Below, in pieces: positions 1 to 12,400 of a DNA stretch of 64,000 nucleotides (positions within the stretch are counted from its first letter, which is position 1; each line of letters opens with the position of its first letter). The stretch spans positions 3,472,001 through 3,536,000 of the forward strand of contig NC_082620.1 of the NCBI RefSeq assembly GCF_030936135.1. The letters are read 5' to 3'. Origin of the DNA: Gavia stellata (lineage: Eukaryota > Chordata > Aves > Gaviiformes > Gaviidae). The position numbers were made by a program, and so were the translations under genes. The notes beneath the pieces were generated by a model that saw only the letters and a program-made list of their open reading frames with translations, was not told the origin of the DNA and made no database searches.

Positions 1-1548
1 AATGTGAATCCTGGCCATCTGATTTTAACATCGGAAAATACCAGGAAAAACTGAAAGCACACTTTCTTGGCTTGAGCAGGCTTCTTTTGGAACAATGATT
101 TTTTTCAATGGATGTACCAGATGCATCTTCCTAGTGTGCCTAAACTGATACTTTGTCTGATCTTAAAGAGGAAGGAACTAGGAGCTGGAGTCCTAGATAG
201 ACCTGACAAAGGCAGCAAAAGTGAAAAATAAGTGTAAGACTCCAAGTTAGGAAGAAAGAAGATGTTCCCAAGGCAATTCCGAAAATCCTTTACCTGCATC
301 AGAATAAAAAGAGCGGAGAGATTGAGAACATTAATAGAAGGTCAGCTCTAATTATATTTTGTTAGACATTTGCACAGACAGACAAAGGGAGTGACTGATA
401 AAAGAATATGAATCCTTCATTTGCAGTTTTTAAAAGCAGATTTTCAGACATATGAAGTGCATTCCTAATCCAGCTCCTCCAGCACACTCCAGTTCCTTGT
501 GTCCTGTCCAGTCAGAGGGTGCAAACAAACGAGTAAAACGTGTATCTCCTCAGGGAATTTGTTAAAGCCGTTAAAAGTTTCTAGCCATATGATGGCATGC
601 AGAAAACCATGGCAGCTTTATTAGCTAGCTCTGAGCTCATTCACGGTTTCTGAGAAGGCGAAGATCATACTGCCAATGAAGAGGGGGGCAAATGTGGGCT
701 TGCCAGAGAGGAATGTAAAGACAAACATCAAATTCTAGTACTTGAAAGGAGAGGAGAAAGAATATGATAATGATAAAAGAAGGAAAGAAAAAAAAGAGCC
801 TGACTGCTATGCAATTATTTCAGTCTGAATTCTCAGGCATCTCACATTAAATAAATCACTAATTCATTTTCATGCCGCCACCCCAAGAAAGCAACAAACT
901 GTTTGATACGACTGCCAGAAGTTTGCAGGACAAGATGCGAGAGCTAAAGGCTCACAGGGATGAACAGGAAGCGGTGTCCTGTTTCTGAGACAGAAAAGGT
1001 TTCACCATGCAGCGTGTGAACTCACTGGAGCACAGAAGTGCCAGCACAGAGACAACTATCCTCCCCAACAGAATTCCAAGTTACAGATTCCCTTCTCATT
1101 ACTAGTCTGTGGGGGTAGGACTCAGAGACATTAAGCTCGGTTTCTGTTCTCAGAAATCTCTGCAGTAGCGAGAGCTTTCCATCCCAAGAGACATTCCTTC
1201 AGCCCAGTACTAGCAGCTTGTGCTGAGCTACGTTGCCTCCGCTCCCTCTCCTTTAACCCTTTTTTCCTCTTCTAGAAGATCTTGCTGAACACTGGTGCAG
1301 CTAAGAGGTATTTCCAGAGACAGAGCAGTAAACCCTTTTAATTTCAGTATCACATGCAGGTATTTCAAAACCTCCAAAAGCAGATTTATGCTTCCCTATT
1401 TTCCATGTCACAGTTACTTTTCATATGTAGAAATGGTAGCCTATCCTGTTAAGCTGGGCCTCCTGGGCCCAGAGACTCCTTGGGCCATGCTGACAATTAG
1501 AAATCGTATAAATACATTTAATAATGGTATGGCTGCAAAATATGAACA

Positions 1549-1715
1549 CAGTGTGGTTAACGAAGCAAGCACTGGACTAGGAACCAGGGGAGCTGGATTG
1601 TACTGCTAGCTCTGCTATGCAGTAAAGAGCCAATCCTGCTATCCCTCTGTTTTCCATCTGTAGAATGATAATAGAGGACATTTAACACTTTTGTGAGGGT
1701 TTTTGAGCACTACAG
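1549..1715 (+). repeat. MIR-like SINE fossil
   Basis: The order of motifs follows the MIR consensus. A GTGGTTAA block comes first, then an 'ACTGGACTAGGAACCAG' region, then 'GCTAGCTCTGCTATGCA'. These are followed by 'TTTTCCATCTGTAGAATGAT', 'AATAGAGGACA' and a 'TTTTGTGAGGGTTTTTGAG' stretch. Divergence is high, as expected for a family that was active early in amniote history. It lies in PLOD1 intron 1. Confidence 0.65.
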
Positions 1716-2128
1716 GTAAAAAGGATTCTGTAGGGACTAAGCATTGGAACAGGGACTCTGAGATCAACACCACAATGAAATGATTGGGTAGACTTCCGAG
1801 TTTTTACAAAGAGTAAATATCAGTGACAAGATGAGTTCAGCAACAAAAAATTTTAGAGTTATTTACTTCTGCCCTGACTCTACTGGGAAAGCACATCTGC
1901 AGCTGCATTTCAGGACAAGGAATTAATTTATCTCTAGGCTGTGCTTTGGGAAATCTTACTGTGCTACTTCCTGTCAAGATAGTGTCCAAGAAAATACCAT
2001 TAATATGGGGATCAAATAAAAAATAAAATCAGTACACAATTTAATAGTGGATAATATAATCTCTGCATTAAATTTACATTTATGAAAGTGTTTTTTTAAA
2101 AATTCAATTAGCTACAAATAACTATGCT

Positions 2129-2310
2129 TAGAGCTTTTGCAGAGATCTAAAAGAACATACAAGAGAAAAGATAGGTATCATTATTCTCATATTACTCTGG
2201 GGGAAGCTGAGGCACAGAAAAGGTAAGGCATTTTTCCTTTGAGCCATGCCAGAAGTGACGGGTTCAGAAAGCAGCTAATTCCAAATCCCTCTTCCTAACC
2301 AACATACCTC
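2129..2310 (-). repeat. MIR-like SINE fossil, reverse orientation
   Basis: Read on the minus strand this shows the MIR order of motifs. On the plus strand it appears as an 'AGAGCTTTTGCAGAGAT' block, then 'TATCATTATTCTCATATTAC', then 'GAAGCTGAGGCACAGAAAAG' and a degraded tail. The 'GCTGAGGCACAGA' core is the clearest match. It lies about 0.4 kb from another MIR-like copy of opposite orientation in the same intron. Confidence 0.65.
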
Positions 2311-3039
2311 ATTCTCTTTTCCCAGCACCCGATTTTATATCTCTAAGTGTGCTGTAAAACCTTACTAAAAACCTGGAAGATTTAGGGTGTGTAAGGAAGG
2401 CAGGATAGCAAAGAGATTAATTTCTTACTTATGTATTTGTCTAATAGTTATCCTAAATGCTGAAATGATTTTGCTTTATTTATGCCACTATAGCTAAAGA
2501 ACTCCCCTTCCAACACTCCTATAGATAAACATTAACTGTATTAAGTAATATATATGGTAAAGGTAATTATATGAGAATCACATATTGCAAAGGGAAATAT
2601 TCTAGGTAACAAGGTGAAATCTCCTCTTAATTGCCCCTTCTCTAATGAAGACAGAGATAATTATCCAAACTTCTTTGCAGAGTGACAGTGTGTGAACCTC
2701 TTTGTCAGCCTGGCTGACATTCCGTAGCTGCCCTAATCCTCTACTGTTCTACCAACAACTCTTCAGAGCATCTACCAACTGTTTATGTGGGGACAGACTG
2801 ATGTTATTTTAGGAGCATCCCGGATCTCAGGTCACAGTGTGGCCAGTCTGGGATCAAATGCTCTCTGTTACCTAATTCTTGAACTGTGTAAGTTCAAAAG
2901 CGGGAAGAGCTGAACCAGGTGGGATGCAACCCAAGGGACTGCGAGTACTTTACAGGGATGAAATGGTGTCCAAGGCTCGTCTCACACAACTCTGAGCTGG
3001 GAGCGCCTGTCTGGTAACTGAGGCACTCAAGAAGCATGT

Positions 3040-3810
3040 GCGGAGGACACCCACGCCAGCCTGTGCACTGCCTCAGAACTCGGCAGCGGGCTCCGGATGC
3101 CGCCCAGGGGCTCAGGCTCTGCAGCGGGCACTAGTCTCTGCTCGGGCAGTGCCTCTGAGCTGGACCGGGGCGCTAAGGTCAGTGGTGGCACCAACAGCGG
3201 ACGTGCCGGTCCATCAGCCTGGCCACCAGCTCCCCGTGCTGCCGGTCCCCACCCTCTGCCCCGGAGCAGACCCCCTCTTACCTTCCTGCTCGGAGGCACA
3301 GCCGCCCTCCGCCCCGAGCAGCGCCAGCACCACCCAGGGCAGCAGCACCGCCGGAGGCACCATGGAGGCCACTTCCCCGCCTGGATCCCGGTCCGGGAGC
3401 CGATACCGACCGGGGGCGCTGCCTGCGGAAGGGGGAGGACGGCGGCTCTAGAAAGCTCCGGGGCTGCTGGAGCCTGTGCCACGCACCAGACCCGCCCGGC
3501 GGGGACGGGCGTAGGAAGCGGGGAAGCGGCAGCTCCTCCTCCCGAGCCGCCCCGGCCCCCGCAAGAGGCGGGGAGGCAGCTGGGGCCGGTCTGGGAGAGG
3601 GAGCAGGAAGCTCTGGGGCCGAGGTTTGTGCAAAGCAAGGGAACGTCTGTCTTTTGCAGGGACGCAAAGCTCGTGGGGTTTGAGGCCGGAGCTGCAGCAA
3701 CTTTACCTGGGGCGCGGGGTCTTGCTGCCGGGGGGCTGTGCAGCAGGCGGGTTACAGCCACAGCCGCGGGACACGGGGAGCGGATCTGCAGAGGAAGAAA
3801 CACGCGTTAA
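3040..3810 (-). promoter_or_regulatory. CpG island at PLOD1 promoter and 5' end
   Basis: This is an abrupt GC- and CpG-rich block within AT-richer flanks, covering PLOD1 exon 1 and the sequence upstream of it. There is no obvious TATA box, as is usual for housekeeping CpG promoters. Several long frames are open here on both strands, but these are a by-product of GC-rich DNA with few stop codons. Confidence 0.7.
3282..3363 (-). CDS. PLOD1: PLOD1 exon 1 (procollagen lysine hydroxylase, signal peptide exon)
   Basis: PLOD1 is the lysyl hydroxylase of the ER lumen that hydroxylates collagen lysines, using Fe(II), 2-oxoglutarate and ascorbate. Only its first coding exon is in the window. On the minus strand an ATG (3363-3361) opens 27 codons plus one base. 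They encode MVPPAVLLPWVVLALLGAEG followed by GCASEQE, a hydrophobic signal peptide nearly identical to the chicken PLOD1 N-terminus as I remember it. The exon ends at a GTAAGA donor (3281-3276 on the minus strand). Phase 1 fits the family's next residues, Glu-Glu-Asn-Leu. The remaining exons lie left of position 1. The gene is divergent from KIAA2013, as in human. Uncertainty: the match rests on a short exon and on synteny. Confidence 0.85.
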
Positions 3811-6329
3811 GCGAACGTGAGGCTGTGTGGGAGGAGGGGGCTCACTTTCTGGCCAGCTTCAGTTAGTGCTAGGCTGCATCTGGTTGACACAGTCATTTAA
3901 GTGTGAAAAAAGCAAAACAAATGGATTATGCACAGCTGTGGAAACTGGAAGCCCTTATTAAAGACCTTCTTTCCACCTGTCATCTCACCTCATGCATTTC
4001 CTTGGGGAACACAGAATGTGCTGCAGTCTTGTTTTCTATACTGTTTTTCTCTGGCCATATATACGTCTTGAAGTCTTACATTTCTCTCTTTGTCCTTGTG
4101 CTGGGTTTTCCTGCTCTAGGCCTGATGACATATCCATGCATCTTTTTCTAGTTTATTCTGCCTAACTTTGAGAACAGGCAAAATAAACCTGTCTTATAAA
4201 ATTACACTTTTTACAAAAAAATTGGGGTTAGAGTCATTCTTAAACTGCAGTGAATGTAAGACCTAGATGCAGGGAAACCCTTTTGAGCCTGCACAACACC
4301 AGATAAGGAGCTACCACAGACACATACCTTATGTGAGGCCTTAAGTAATACATTATTTCTTCTGAATCTAATACCTAGAAGTGACAGTGCCATTTGCTTA
4401 GGCACTGTGTATAATTAAACCCAGTTTTGCTTCCATTACTAAAATCAACATTAAGAGATTGCTTATTTTCTCTCTTGTAAGGTGTGAACAATAATATTTA
4501 CGTATCGGCAAAGAACTCAGGGAATGACAGAGGCTGTATAGATGTTATGTACTGTTCTGTAAGACATTAAACAGATGGAAAGCAATGTTGCGGTATACTA
4601 TTGAAACCACCACTGAAAGAGGCACTGAGTCCTCAGCCACACCTGAGCTTGGCCCACGGAGCACAAGTTACAATAGGAAGGGAAGGTGTCAGGGAGAAAG
4701 GCGCAGTACTGGGTAGTTTTAGCAGAGGCATAAAAAGCAAAAGATAGTGTGCTGAGTGATGGTGTGGCACGTGCACTGAGATAACAAACACAATTCCTCA
4801 ATGCAATATGTATCCCTTAGCTGGACCAGGGCTATGGAATACATAGCTGGAAACATATAGGGCATCGTAAGAGCACTGGGGTAATACAGAAGCCTCCCTC
4901 ATTGCAGAGTTCAGATTCAATAAGAAAATTGGCTGTGTAAAATTCTGAGGCCCAAGTCTGCTGTTTTCTCTCAGTAAACCACCTCTTTAAATCAACAGAA
5001 ATTACAGATATTATAGGATTCAGATTTTCAAAATAAAAGCAAGAAGGTATGATCTTAGAGGAGAAAAAATTAAGCACATTAGAAGGGCCACACTGTAGTT
5101 AACTAATATTCTCCATGCTTCAGAATAGCGTTCTCCCAAAGAACTACCATTACTATTTGTTTGTTCATTGAGAATATTCTTGAGTGTGTTCAAAGCACTT
5201 TTGTTTCCATTCCCTCTCCCCAAAGTAGGAATTCCCTCATAATTACCAGGCAAACAGAATAGTCCTCATACTCAAACGATGTACTGCAGGCAACAATCCA
5301 AGGAAATACTGGTTCTCCCTAAGATGGTGATTTCAGGAAACTTCCTTTTGCAAAGCTGCCAGTTTCACTAAATAAAAAAAGAAAAGGAAAAAAAAAGAAA
5401 AAAATTCAAACAGACTTTCACTTTAGATTCCTTCAGTACTTTGCAGGTCTGGACAAAGACCCTGACAAATCTTTAGCTGCCTCAATACTTTAAGCCAGGA
5501 GCCACAGCAAAGGTGTTCAGCCCCTCACCTTCAACCCCCAGACTGAGATCTGTGACTCAATCTACAGTTTTAAAGATTGCAAGTTTCTCATCTTAATGAA
5601 GTTAAATCTCTCAATTCTAAAATGAAAGGAGTTTTGCACACTAGAAATCACAAATCATTGTTTATACTACCGTACTCAAACTGTCCCTATTTGACAGCTC
5701 TGTTTGCATTCTGCAGCTATGCCAACCCAGCAAGCATTTTTTTTCCCTGTTTCTATCTTTGTACTGCTTTGTGCGCTCTGGCTGGAGTTGGCTGCCTGTC
5801 TTTTTAAACAGAGGCAGCTGCCAATGCAGATGTTCCAACGAGTACGTGCAACACGTGCTCCAAGCAAAGCAGCAACTTCCTAAAAACTGAAAGGATCAGA
5901 GCTCTGTTTTTAAAGTAGCCTCAAAACACACTAGACCAGAGAAAACACCAGCCCCACTGAAACGTTCAAGGGACAGGGTCCCATCCACCGTTTTTACAGA
6001 CTCCAGTGTCTCCCCCCAATGAAACAGCTCATTTGCAGGAAGTTAAGAAAATGTCTCGTCGGCTCCCCATCACTAAGCTGGTCCACTGGCTCTATCTAGT
6101 CAGGAATTTCACACTTCATTTTAACTTACAGTGTTTCTGTATGGTTTTCTACTGTCTTTTGAGAGGCGCACTGGAGTACAAAGCTTTCCGTGGCTTGATG
6201 TGCCCATCCAAGTCACATCGTAAAGTTTGTTCCTCTATTTACTACACAGCGGAATGCAGTTTGACAGAGTATAACTTTCTTTCCCACACGAGGCTCCACT
6301 GTGATAACAGGAATAAATTGCCACTGGAA
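3811..6329. other. intergenic spacer between divergent PLOD1 and KIAA2013
   Basis: This is moderately AT-rich sequence between two head-to-head CpG islands. An A-rich run lies at about 5370-5405. I see no splice-flanked exon, RNA gene or recognisable repeat. Open frames are short and unlike any family I know. Confidence 0.6.
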
Positions 6330-7560
6330 TTACAGAAAACTCCTCCGGGCCCGCTCCAGATTTTTTCCATCGGTGCGGTCTCCCGGGCGGGAGAGACAAA
6401 ACCTCAGCCGTGCGCTGAGGTAAGGCTGGAGCTGCTGGCTGACACCCCCGGCTGCGGCGCGGGGGGCGGCCCGCCCCTCCCTCTGCGTGCAGCGGGGCAG
6501 CGGCGGCCCGGAGCCAGGGCGGGCCCGGAGCCGGGGAGGGCCCAGAGCCGGGGAGGGGGCCCGGCTCCGCGGTGGCGGGGCGGGCCGGGGGTCCCCGCCA
6601 AGCACCTCCTCAGGGGGCGGCGCGACGGGGCTGTCGCAAAGCGCCGCAAAGCACGGCGGGGCTGCCGCACGGCGCGGCTCTTCCGGGCGGCGGCAATGGC
6701 GGCGTGAGGGTCGCTGCGCCGCGGCGGGATCGGGGCCGGGGAGCGGCCGCGGGGGCGCCGAGGCCGCGGGACGGGACGGGACTCCCGCGCCGCCCCGCCG
6801 CCGCCCATGTGGCTGCAGCAGCGGCTGAAGGGGCTGCCGGGGCTGCTCTCCAGCAGCTGGGCGCGGCGGCTGCTGCTGCTGCTGGCGCTCCTGCTCGTCG
6901 CCTACTGGTACCTGGGGGCGGTGCGGGCGCGGCGGGGCGCGGGGCGGGGGGCCGAGCCCCGCGGCGCCGCCGCCCTCTGCCTGCAGGCGGCTACGGGCGC
7001 CTGGCGGGCGCAGGCCGAGCGCGGCGATGCGCTGCCGCTGCTGGAGGAGGCGGCCGGGGCCGGCGACGGGCCGGGCCCGGGCCTGGCGCTGGCGGGCAAC
7101 GGCTTCCTGCTGCTGGACGTGGCCGCCGGCCGCCTCTGGGTGTCGGCGGCGGGATCCGGCGGCGGCCCGGCGCTCGCCACCGAGTACCCGGCGCTGGTGC
7201 GGCTAAGGGCGCTGGGCGGGCGTAGCGAGGCGCGGGCGGCGCTGGCGGCGTTGCGGGACGGCGCCGTGCGGCGGGTGCGGTGCGTCCAGACGGGGTCCGG
7301 GGCTGGCGCCGGGGACTGTGTGACGGTGCGGGAGGAGGTGGTGGCCCACCGGAGCCGGCCGCATCTCTACCTGCAGCGCATCCGCATTGCCAACCCCACC
7401 GAGCGGGTGGCCGCCTTCGAGGCCTCGGCCCCAGCTTCCGCACCCTCGCTGGGCGGCCGCTTCGCCACCAGCCTGGAGAAGGTGGAGGAGCGGCAGTTCC
7501 TGCTCTCCTCCGGTCGCCTGCTGCTGGCAGGGAGCCCCAAGGTGGTGCTTATGGTGGTGG
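6330..7560 (+). promoter_or_regulatory. CpG island at KIAA2013 promoter and exon 1
   Basis: A very GC- and CpG-dense block starts about 480 bases before the KIAA2013 start codon and covers most of its first exon. There are repeated GGGGCGG/CCGGGG-type motifs just upstream of the ATG and no TATA box. This fits a broad housekeeping promoter. Overlapping open frames on both strands here are shadows. Confidence 0.7.
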
Positions 7561-9422
7561 CTGCCAAGAAGCTCGTGAGCCGGGTGCAGGTTGCGCCCAA
7601 ATCCCACTTTGACGAAACCGTGCTCTCCGTGGTGTACACCTCAGAACCCATCGAGGTCTCCAGGCTAGAGGAGACCTTCAGCAAGCTGAGGGAGTCGGCC
7701 AAGAAAGAGATGCTGGAGGTGATGCAGATGGGGGTGGAAGATCTCTTCCAGGAGCACCAACAGACCTGGTCTGACCTGTTCATTTCAGGTAAGGAAAGCG
7801 ATGCTCAACTTCCAAAGGTTTGCTTTAGAGGGCAGCTGAAAGCTCAGTGACCTGGTTGCTGTAAGGTCTGCAGAGGCTTCACTCTTCCTGACAGGTTTTT
7901 CTCGGGGGCCGGAAGGCATGTTGTGGGATTAGAAAACAGCGTTCGTGGTTTGGAACCCAGTGAACTTTACAGAAGTGGAGTATTCCTTACTGCATAAAGG
8001 AAACGATAGAAGAACATTTCTAATCAAAACTCTGGATGTGCTGGCTTTCATGTCTTCAGGAACTTTACTGATTTGCCCAGCATGTCAGCTCTGAGTTGGA
8101 AATAGAGTTGATCTCTAGTGACAGTATAAAGGACAGATTTCTTCATGGAAGTAAAGGACTGTCCTACAAGGATGCTTTTTCTTAAGATTTTAGTGGCCTT
8201 GCATAAGAGAGTAGCTGCCCAAGTAATGCAGAACTTTCTATTTTATAGCCAGGAAAAAGATAATGTTCCTTTCACAGATCATTCTTGCGGAGTCATGGTG
8301 ACAGCTCCGTAAGGCATCTGTATATCAAACTAGCTTTGCCTTTAGCGGGAGCTTGGCATTCAAACTCCAAGTAGTAGAGAGAGCGTCTAAGAAAATATAA
8401 GGAAACATTTCACTTCAGTGTTTCATAGGCAAAGGTTTCTTAGATGTTATGAAGAACATCGTGTATTGAATGGCGACACGCACATTTGATCTTCTTTTTC
8501 TCCTAGTTAATGTCATATTCATGTGTGGTCCTCTGACTCTTGGTTGTTTTCTTTTATTACAGGGATTGAAATGAGAAAGATCACAGATTCGCATACACCC
8601 TCCAGTGAGACTGTTAACATGACCCTCTACTATGTGCTGTCAAGCATGCCAGCTCCTCTGCTAGATCCACTCATTAGCGGTGAGGACAGAGAAAAAATGG
8701 AAGGCAGCTTGAACTATGCTGACCACTGCTTCAGTGGCCACGCGACCATGCATGCAGAGAACCTGTGGCCAGCAAAGCTGACCAGTGTCACCCAGATCTT
8801 GCAACTCTCAGACCTGTGGAAGCTAACTCTCCAGAAACGGGGATGCAAGGGCCTTGTGGCAGCTGGAGTCCATGGACTTATGCAGGGAATGGTGCTTAGT
8901 TTTGGAGGTCTGCAGTTCACAGAAAACCATCTTCAGTTTCAGGCTGACCCTGATGTACTTCATAACAGCTATTCCTTACGTGGGATCCATTACAATAAGG
9001 ACTTGATTAATCTAGCTGTTCTGCTGGATGCTGAAGGAAAGCCCTTCTTGCATGTGTCTGTGAAATTCCAAGACAAGCCAGTTAGACTATACGCGTGTGA
9101 GGCAGGCTGTATGAATGAGCCTGTGGAGCTGACCTCAGAGGCACGAGGTCATACGTTCCCAGTCATGGTGACTCAACCCATCACGCCACTGCTTTATATA
9201 TCGACAGATTTGATCCACTTGCAGGACCTGAGACACACACTCCATCTGAAAGCTATTCTGGCTCATGAGGAACACATGGCCAAGCAATACCCAGGCTTAC
9301 CCTTCCTGTTCTGGTTCAGCGTGGCCTCCTTAATCACATTGTTTCACTTGTTTCTGTTCAAACTCATCTACAACGAGTATTGCGGGCCAGGAGCCAAGCC
9401 GCTCTTCAGGAGTAAGGTATAA
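6807..9422 (+). CDS. KIAA2013: KIAA2013 (two-pass membrane protein)
   Basis: Exon 1 is 6807-7788, with donor GTAAGG and phase 1. Exon 2 is 8563-9422, after a TTTTATTACAG acceptor. Joined, they give 613 residues; the human protein is about 634. It starts MWLQQRLKGLPGLLSSSWAR, identical to human as I recall it, followed by a Leu-rich membrane segment at about residues 20-37. The middle contains PHLYLQRI, NPTERVAA, VVAAKKLV and an NMT glycosylation motif. Exon 2 has NYADHCFSGHATMHAENLWP and FGGLQFTENHLQFQADPDVL. A second membrane segment is at about 573-597, before a tail ending GPGAKPLFRSK. The biochemical role of the family is not known to me. The end is ambiguous: AAG|GTATAAG at 9414-9423 reads either as codons ending Lys-Val-stop or as a splice donor, because the human protein continues Glu-Asp-Pro-Ser-Val after this lysine. 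Confidence 0.93.
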
Positions 9423-12400
9423 GGCTGCTGCTTTTGGCTGCTGTCCACTGAGTGTTGTCAACTTCATTTTCTGTCAGCTGTGCCTAGGGAGGGTCTGTCA
9501 TGGACTGTGAGGATTTTTGGTCTCTCTTGCAACAAGTGATCTGTGACCTCTTGCAAGAAGTAGGATTAGGGCAGGGATTGGAGCAGTAGGGCTCACAAAC
9601 ATTAGAAAAGATAAAGCCATCGTCTGTCCTTCTTAAACACTTGTAAGGCTGCAGATCAAGGCAGACACAGCTTTTCTGTCCTTTTCCCACACATTGGTGT
9701 AGGACATTGCCTGTTTTTAAGCCAACAGTTGCAGCTGTGTCACAAGATGGTGTTTCTTGTTATGCAGTACCAGAATGCTTGCGAGAGAGCTGCTGTACTT
9801 TACTACTGTGTGGGAGACGTGCACACTTCTCTGCCTGGTTTGAATGTGTGGCGTGTCACACAAGAACACACAAATGCAAGCTAGTGTTCTTAGGGCAAGG
9901 TGCTGACTTGTTGGGACTACTGGTAAATGTTCATAGATTTATAGACACTGTGCAGTCCTCCATCAAACCATGTTTACCACCATCGTTTTGGGAAAGTGCT
10001 AAGCTAGCATTTCTCCCATTCAGACAAAACACATAGCTGTGTTAAGAAAAGTACTGAGTGCTTTTTACTGTGAGTTGGAGGTTCTGACTTCAAGCTCTAC
10101 TGCATCTCACTTTGGTGTAAAGGAGCTGAAATTCCTGTTTTGACTTGCCTTAGAAAACTTAGTTGCTAGTAAAAACTTAGCACAGAATAGACAATAGACG
10201 GGGATTTCTGCTCTTAGTACTGGTACTTTCTGGTTGCGTGTTGATACAGAGTGGAAATGAAAGACGAGACTGGATTTGCAGTGTGAGCTAGCCATGTTCT
10301 TCAGAGGCATCCCTCCTTAGGGTTAAACAGAGCTAAATGTAGCTTGTGTTTAAAAAAAAAAAAATAAAAAAGGACATAGTTAAATAGAGCTGTCAGAGGA
10401 AAAGTTCTAGCTTTAGATTGCCCTGTTTTTCTAAATTACAAACGCAAATTCAGTTTTGGATAGCTAAGGGTGGACAGAAGGTACCAGACTAAATTTGACA
10501 GTCAGTACGTAAGGAGTGTTTAAAGTCAGTTGGCAATTTCCCTCTCAGTTCACTGGCTTTGTAATGTTGAGCACTGGAGATCAGGCCTGATCCCAAGCAG
10601 GTCTGAATACCTGTTATTCATTGAAAGACTGAGAGTGGAAGGTGCTTGTGGCTAGACAAACTAACCTAGGAAGAGGTAGAATAGATACGTATATCAAAGA
10701 CAACTGCAGTTATAAGCCTATGATCATGATCAGAACCTTAGTGCGAAAGGAGGAAGCGGTCAGGAAGTAATTTCAATTATTGCGTATACAGCTATATCCT
10801 GACATGCATCCTGAAACCTGTTCTTGAAATTATAAAATGATGTCCTTTTTTCACTGCTGTCTATCTGGTTGCCTTTGTCATCTACAAGACTTGCCTTCTG
10901 CCTTTTACAGAATGACTTGTTAACCATTACTACAGGTAACTGTCCCTGACACTATGCTCTGAAATGCCGAGAAGCTTCACAGCTACGCACCAGGGCTGAC
11001 GTAACACCTCTTCCTTCTTGACACTGCAAAAAGCCTTGCAGTGTACAGCAAACAAGTCTGTTGCCTCGTCTTAATTGGACCTACTTAAAATGAAGATGAT
11101 GCAGAACTTGATTCCAGAAACAGGGATGGAAGTGGAAGCCAGCTGAAGCTCAAAATCTCTGTAGCAGTAAGCAAGATTAAGGGTGTTGAAATAACACCCT
11201 GTTTTATTAATTGAATGGGAACATCCCAGTGTCCAAGTGAACTTAGTCCTGCTTTCAGCCTCCATTTGCACAAGACATCTGACATTTTTTGCAGCTGAGA
11301 ACAAGGACCTTTTGAAAGCAACAATCCTTTTGTGCCTTGTTAAGAGAGGAATCTGAGACTTGGAAGGTGTGGTTATTCAAGAGTTTATCCCAGAAGCTTG
11401 TGTAACAAATGTTTCTTTTTCCTTGTAAGCTGTTCAGTTCCCTAAGAGTAATCCATTTGGTGGAAATACTTGAAGATATACCAAGTCCTTTGATATTTTG
11501 ATTTGTTTTTTAATTTTACAGGAAAATAGAGAATGATGATTCCCTTCAGAGAGTTAGCTAGAAAACCTTAGTGTAACTTCCTTTCTGGTATACATTTTTT
11601 AATTTATTGCTTGGGGGGAGGGGAAGGTTGTTAATAATTTTGCCTCCAGTAACAAGTCAGTCAACTGAACTGTAGATATCTAAGTGCTGGTAACAGGTTT
11701 TTCAGCCTTTATGATTGTAGAGTGCAAAACCAATTTAATGAAATTCTTTTCTGGATTTACACTTGGAAATGCTGATCTGCAGGTTTCCTGTTCTGAACAT
11801 ATGGAGACTTTGTGCATTGATTTGTTTTGGCTATGGGGGGAGACATCCCACTTTCTAGTGATTTAAAGGTTGTTTGGTTTTAAAATACCAAAGCTGTTGT
11901 TTCTAAATAAATATCTTTCAGTCTAAGCTGATCACCAAAGTGTGGTTGTTTCTTCCTTTTTTGTCTCTGTTCTCTCCTCCCCTTGCTCCCCACCCAGTTA
12001 AAACAAGCAAGAGCCTTATGTTACATCTGTAGCCAGTACTGACTACAAAAGTCCTTGAATTAAAAGGAAATACAGCGTGGAAAGCAATACATAAGTGAGT
12101 CTAAGCTGGGAACAGACATTTGGGAAAGCACAATAAGAGACAGAAACACGGAGGGCGGTGCTCATCTTCATTTCCCTGGCTCTGTGTAACCTTGTTCTAT
12201 CTTGAGGCATGCAGGCCAAACTCTAGTTTTAAGAACACACAGAAACGAACCCAGGGAACAATCAAGTAGTATATTTAATAGCCATCCTGCAAGTAATGAA
12301 TTTGGCACACGTAGCGCTCCCAGTGAAAAGCTGGGGCAGGATTTAACTTTGAATTTTTAAACAGATTACTGTATAATTTCAGATCAAAAACCTCCCTCAG

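Larger units (their letters stand above)
1..3281 (-). other. PLOD1: PLOD1 intron 1 (partial)
   Basis: This stretch lies downstream, on the minus strand, of the PLOD1 exon 1 splice donor. I found no second PLOD1 exon here, which would start with residues like ENLLVLTVATK. Intron 1 therefore appears longer than 3.2 kb and leaves the window on the left. Apart from two MIR-like fossils the sequence looks like ordinary AT-rich intron. The short open frames in it show no family resemblance. Confidence 0.7.

Noticed and set aside
3027-3810. Long open frames on both strands (up to 258 codons).
   Set aside because: They lie in a CpG island, have low-complexity Ala/Pro/Arg/Gly composition and overlap PLOD1 exon 1 in other frames. 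Few stop codons are expected in such GC-rich DNA.
6404-7783. Several 90-217 codon frames around KIAA2013 exon 1.
   Set aside because: They are off-frame shadows of the KIAA2013 exon and its CpG island.
9484-9690. Cys-rich 68-codon frame on the minus strand, looking like a small secreted peptide.
   Set aside because: No signal peptide and no matching family spacing. It lies in the 3' region of KIAA2013, and chance is the simplest reading.
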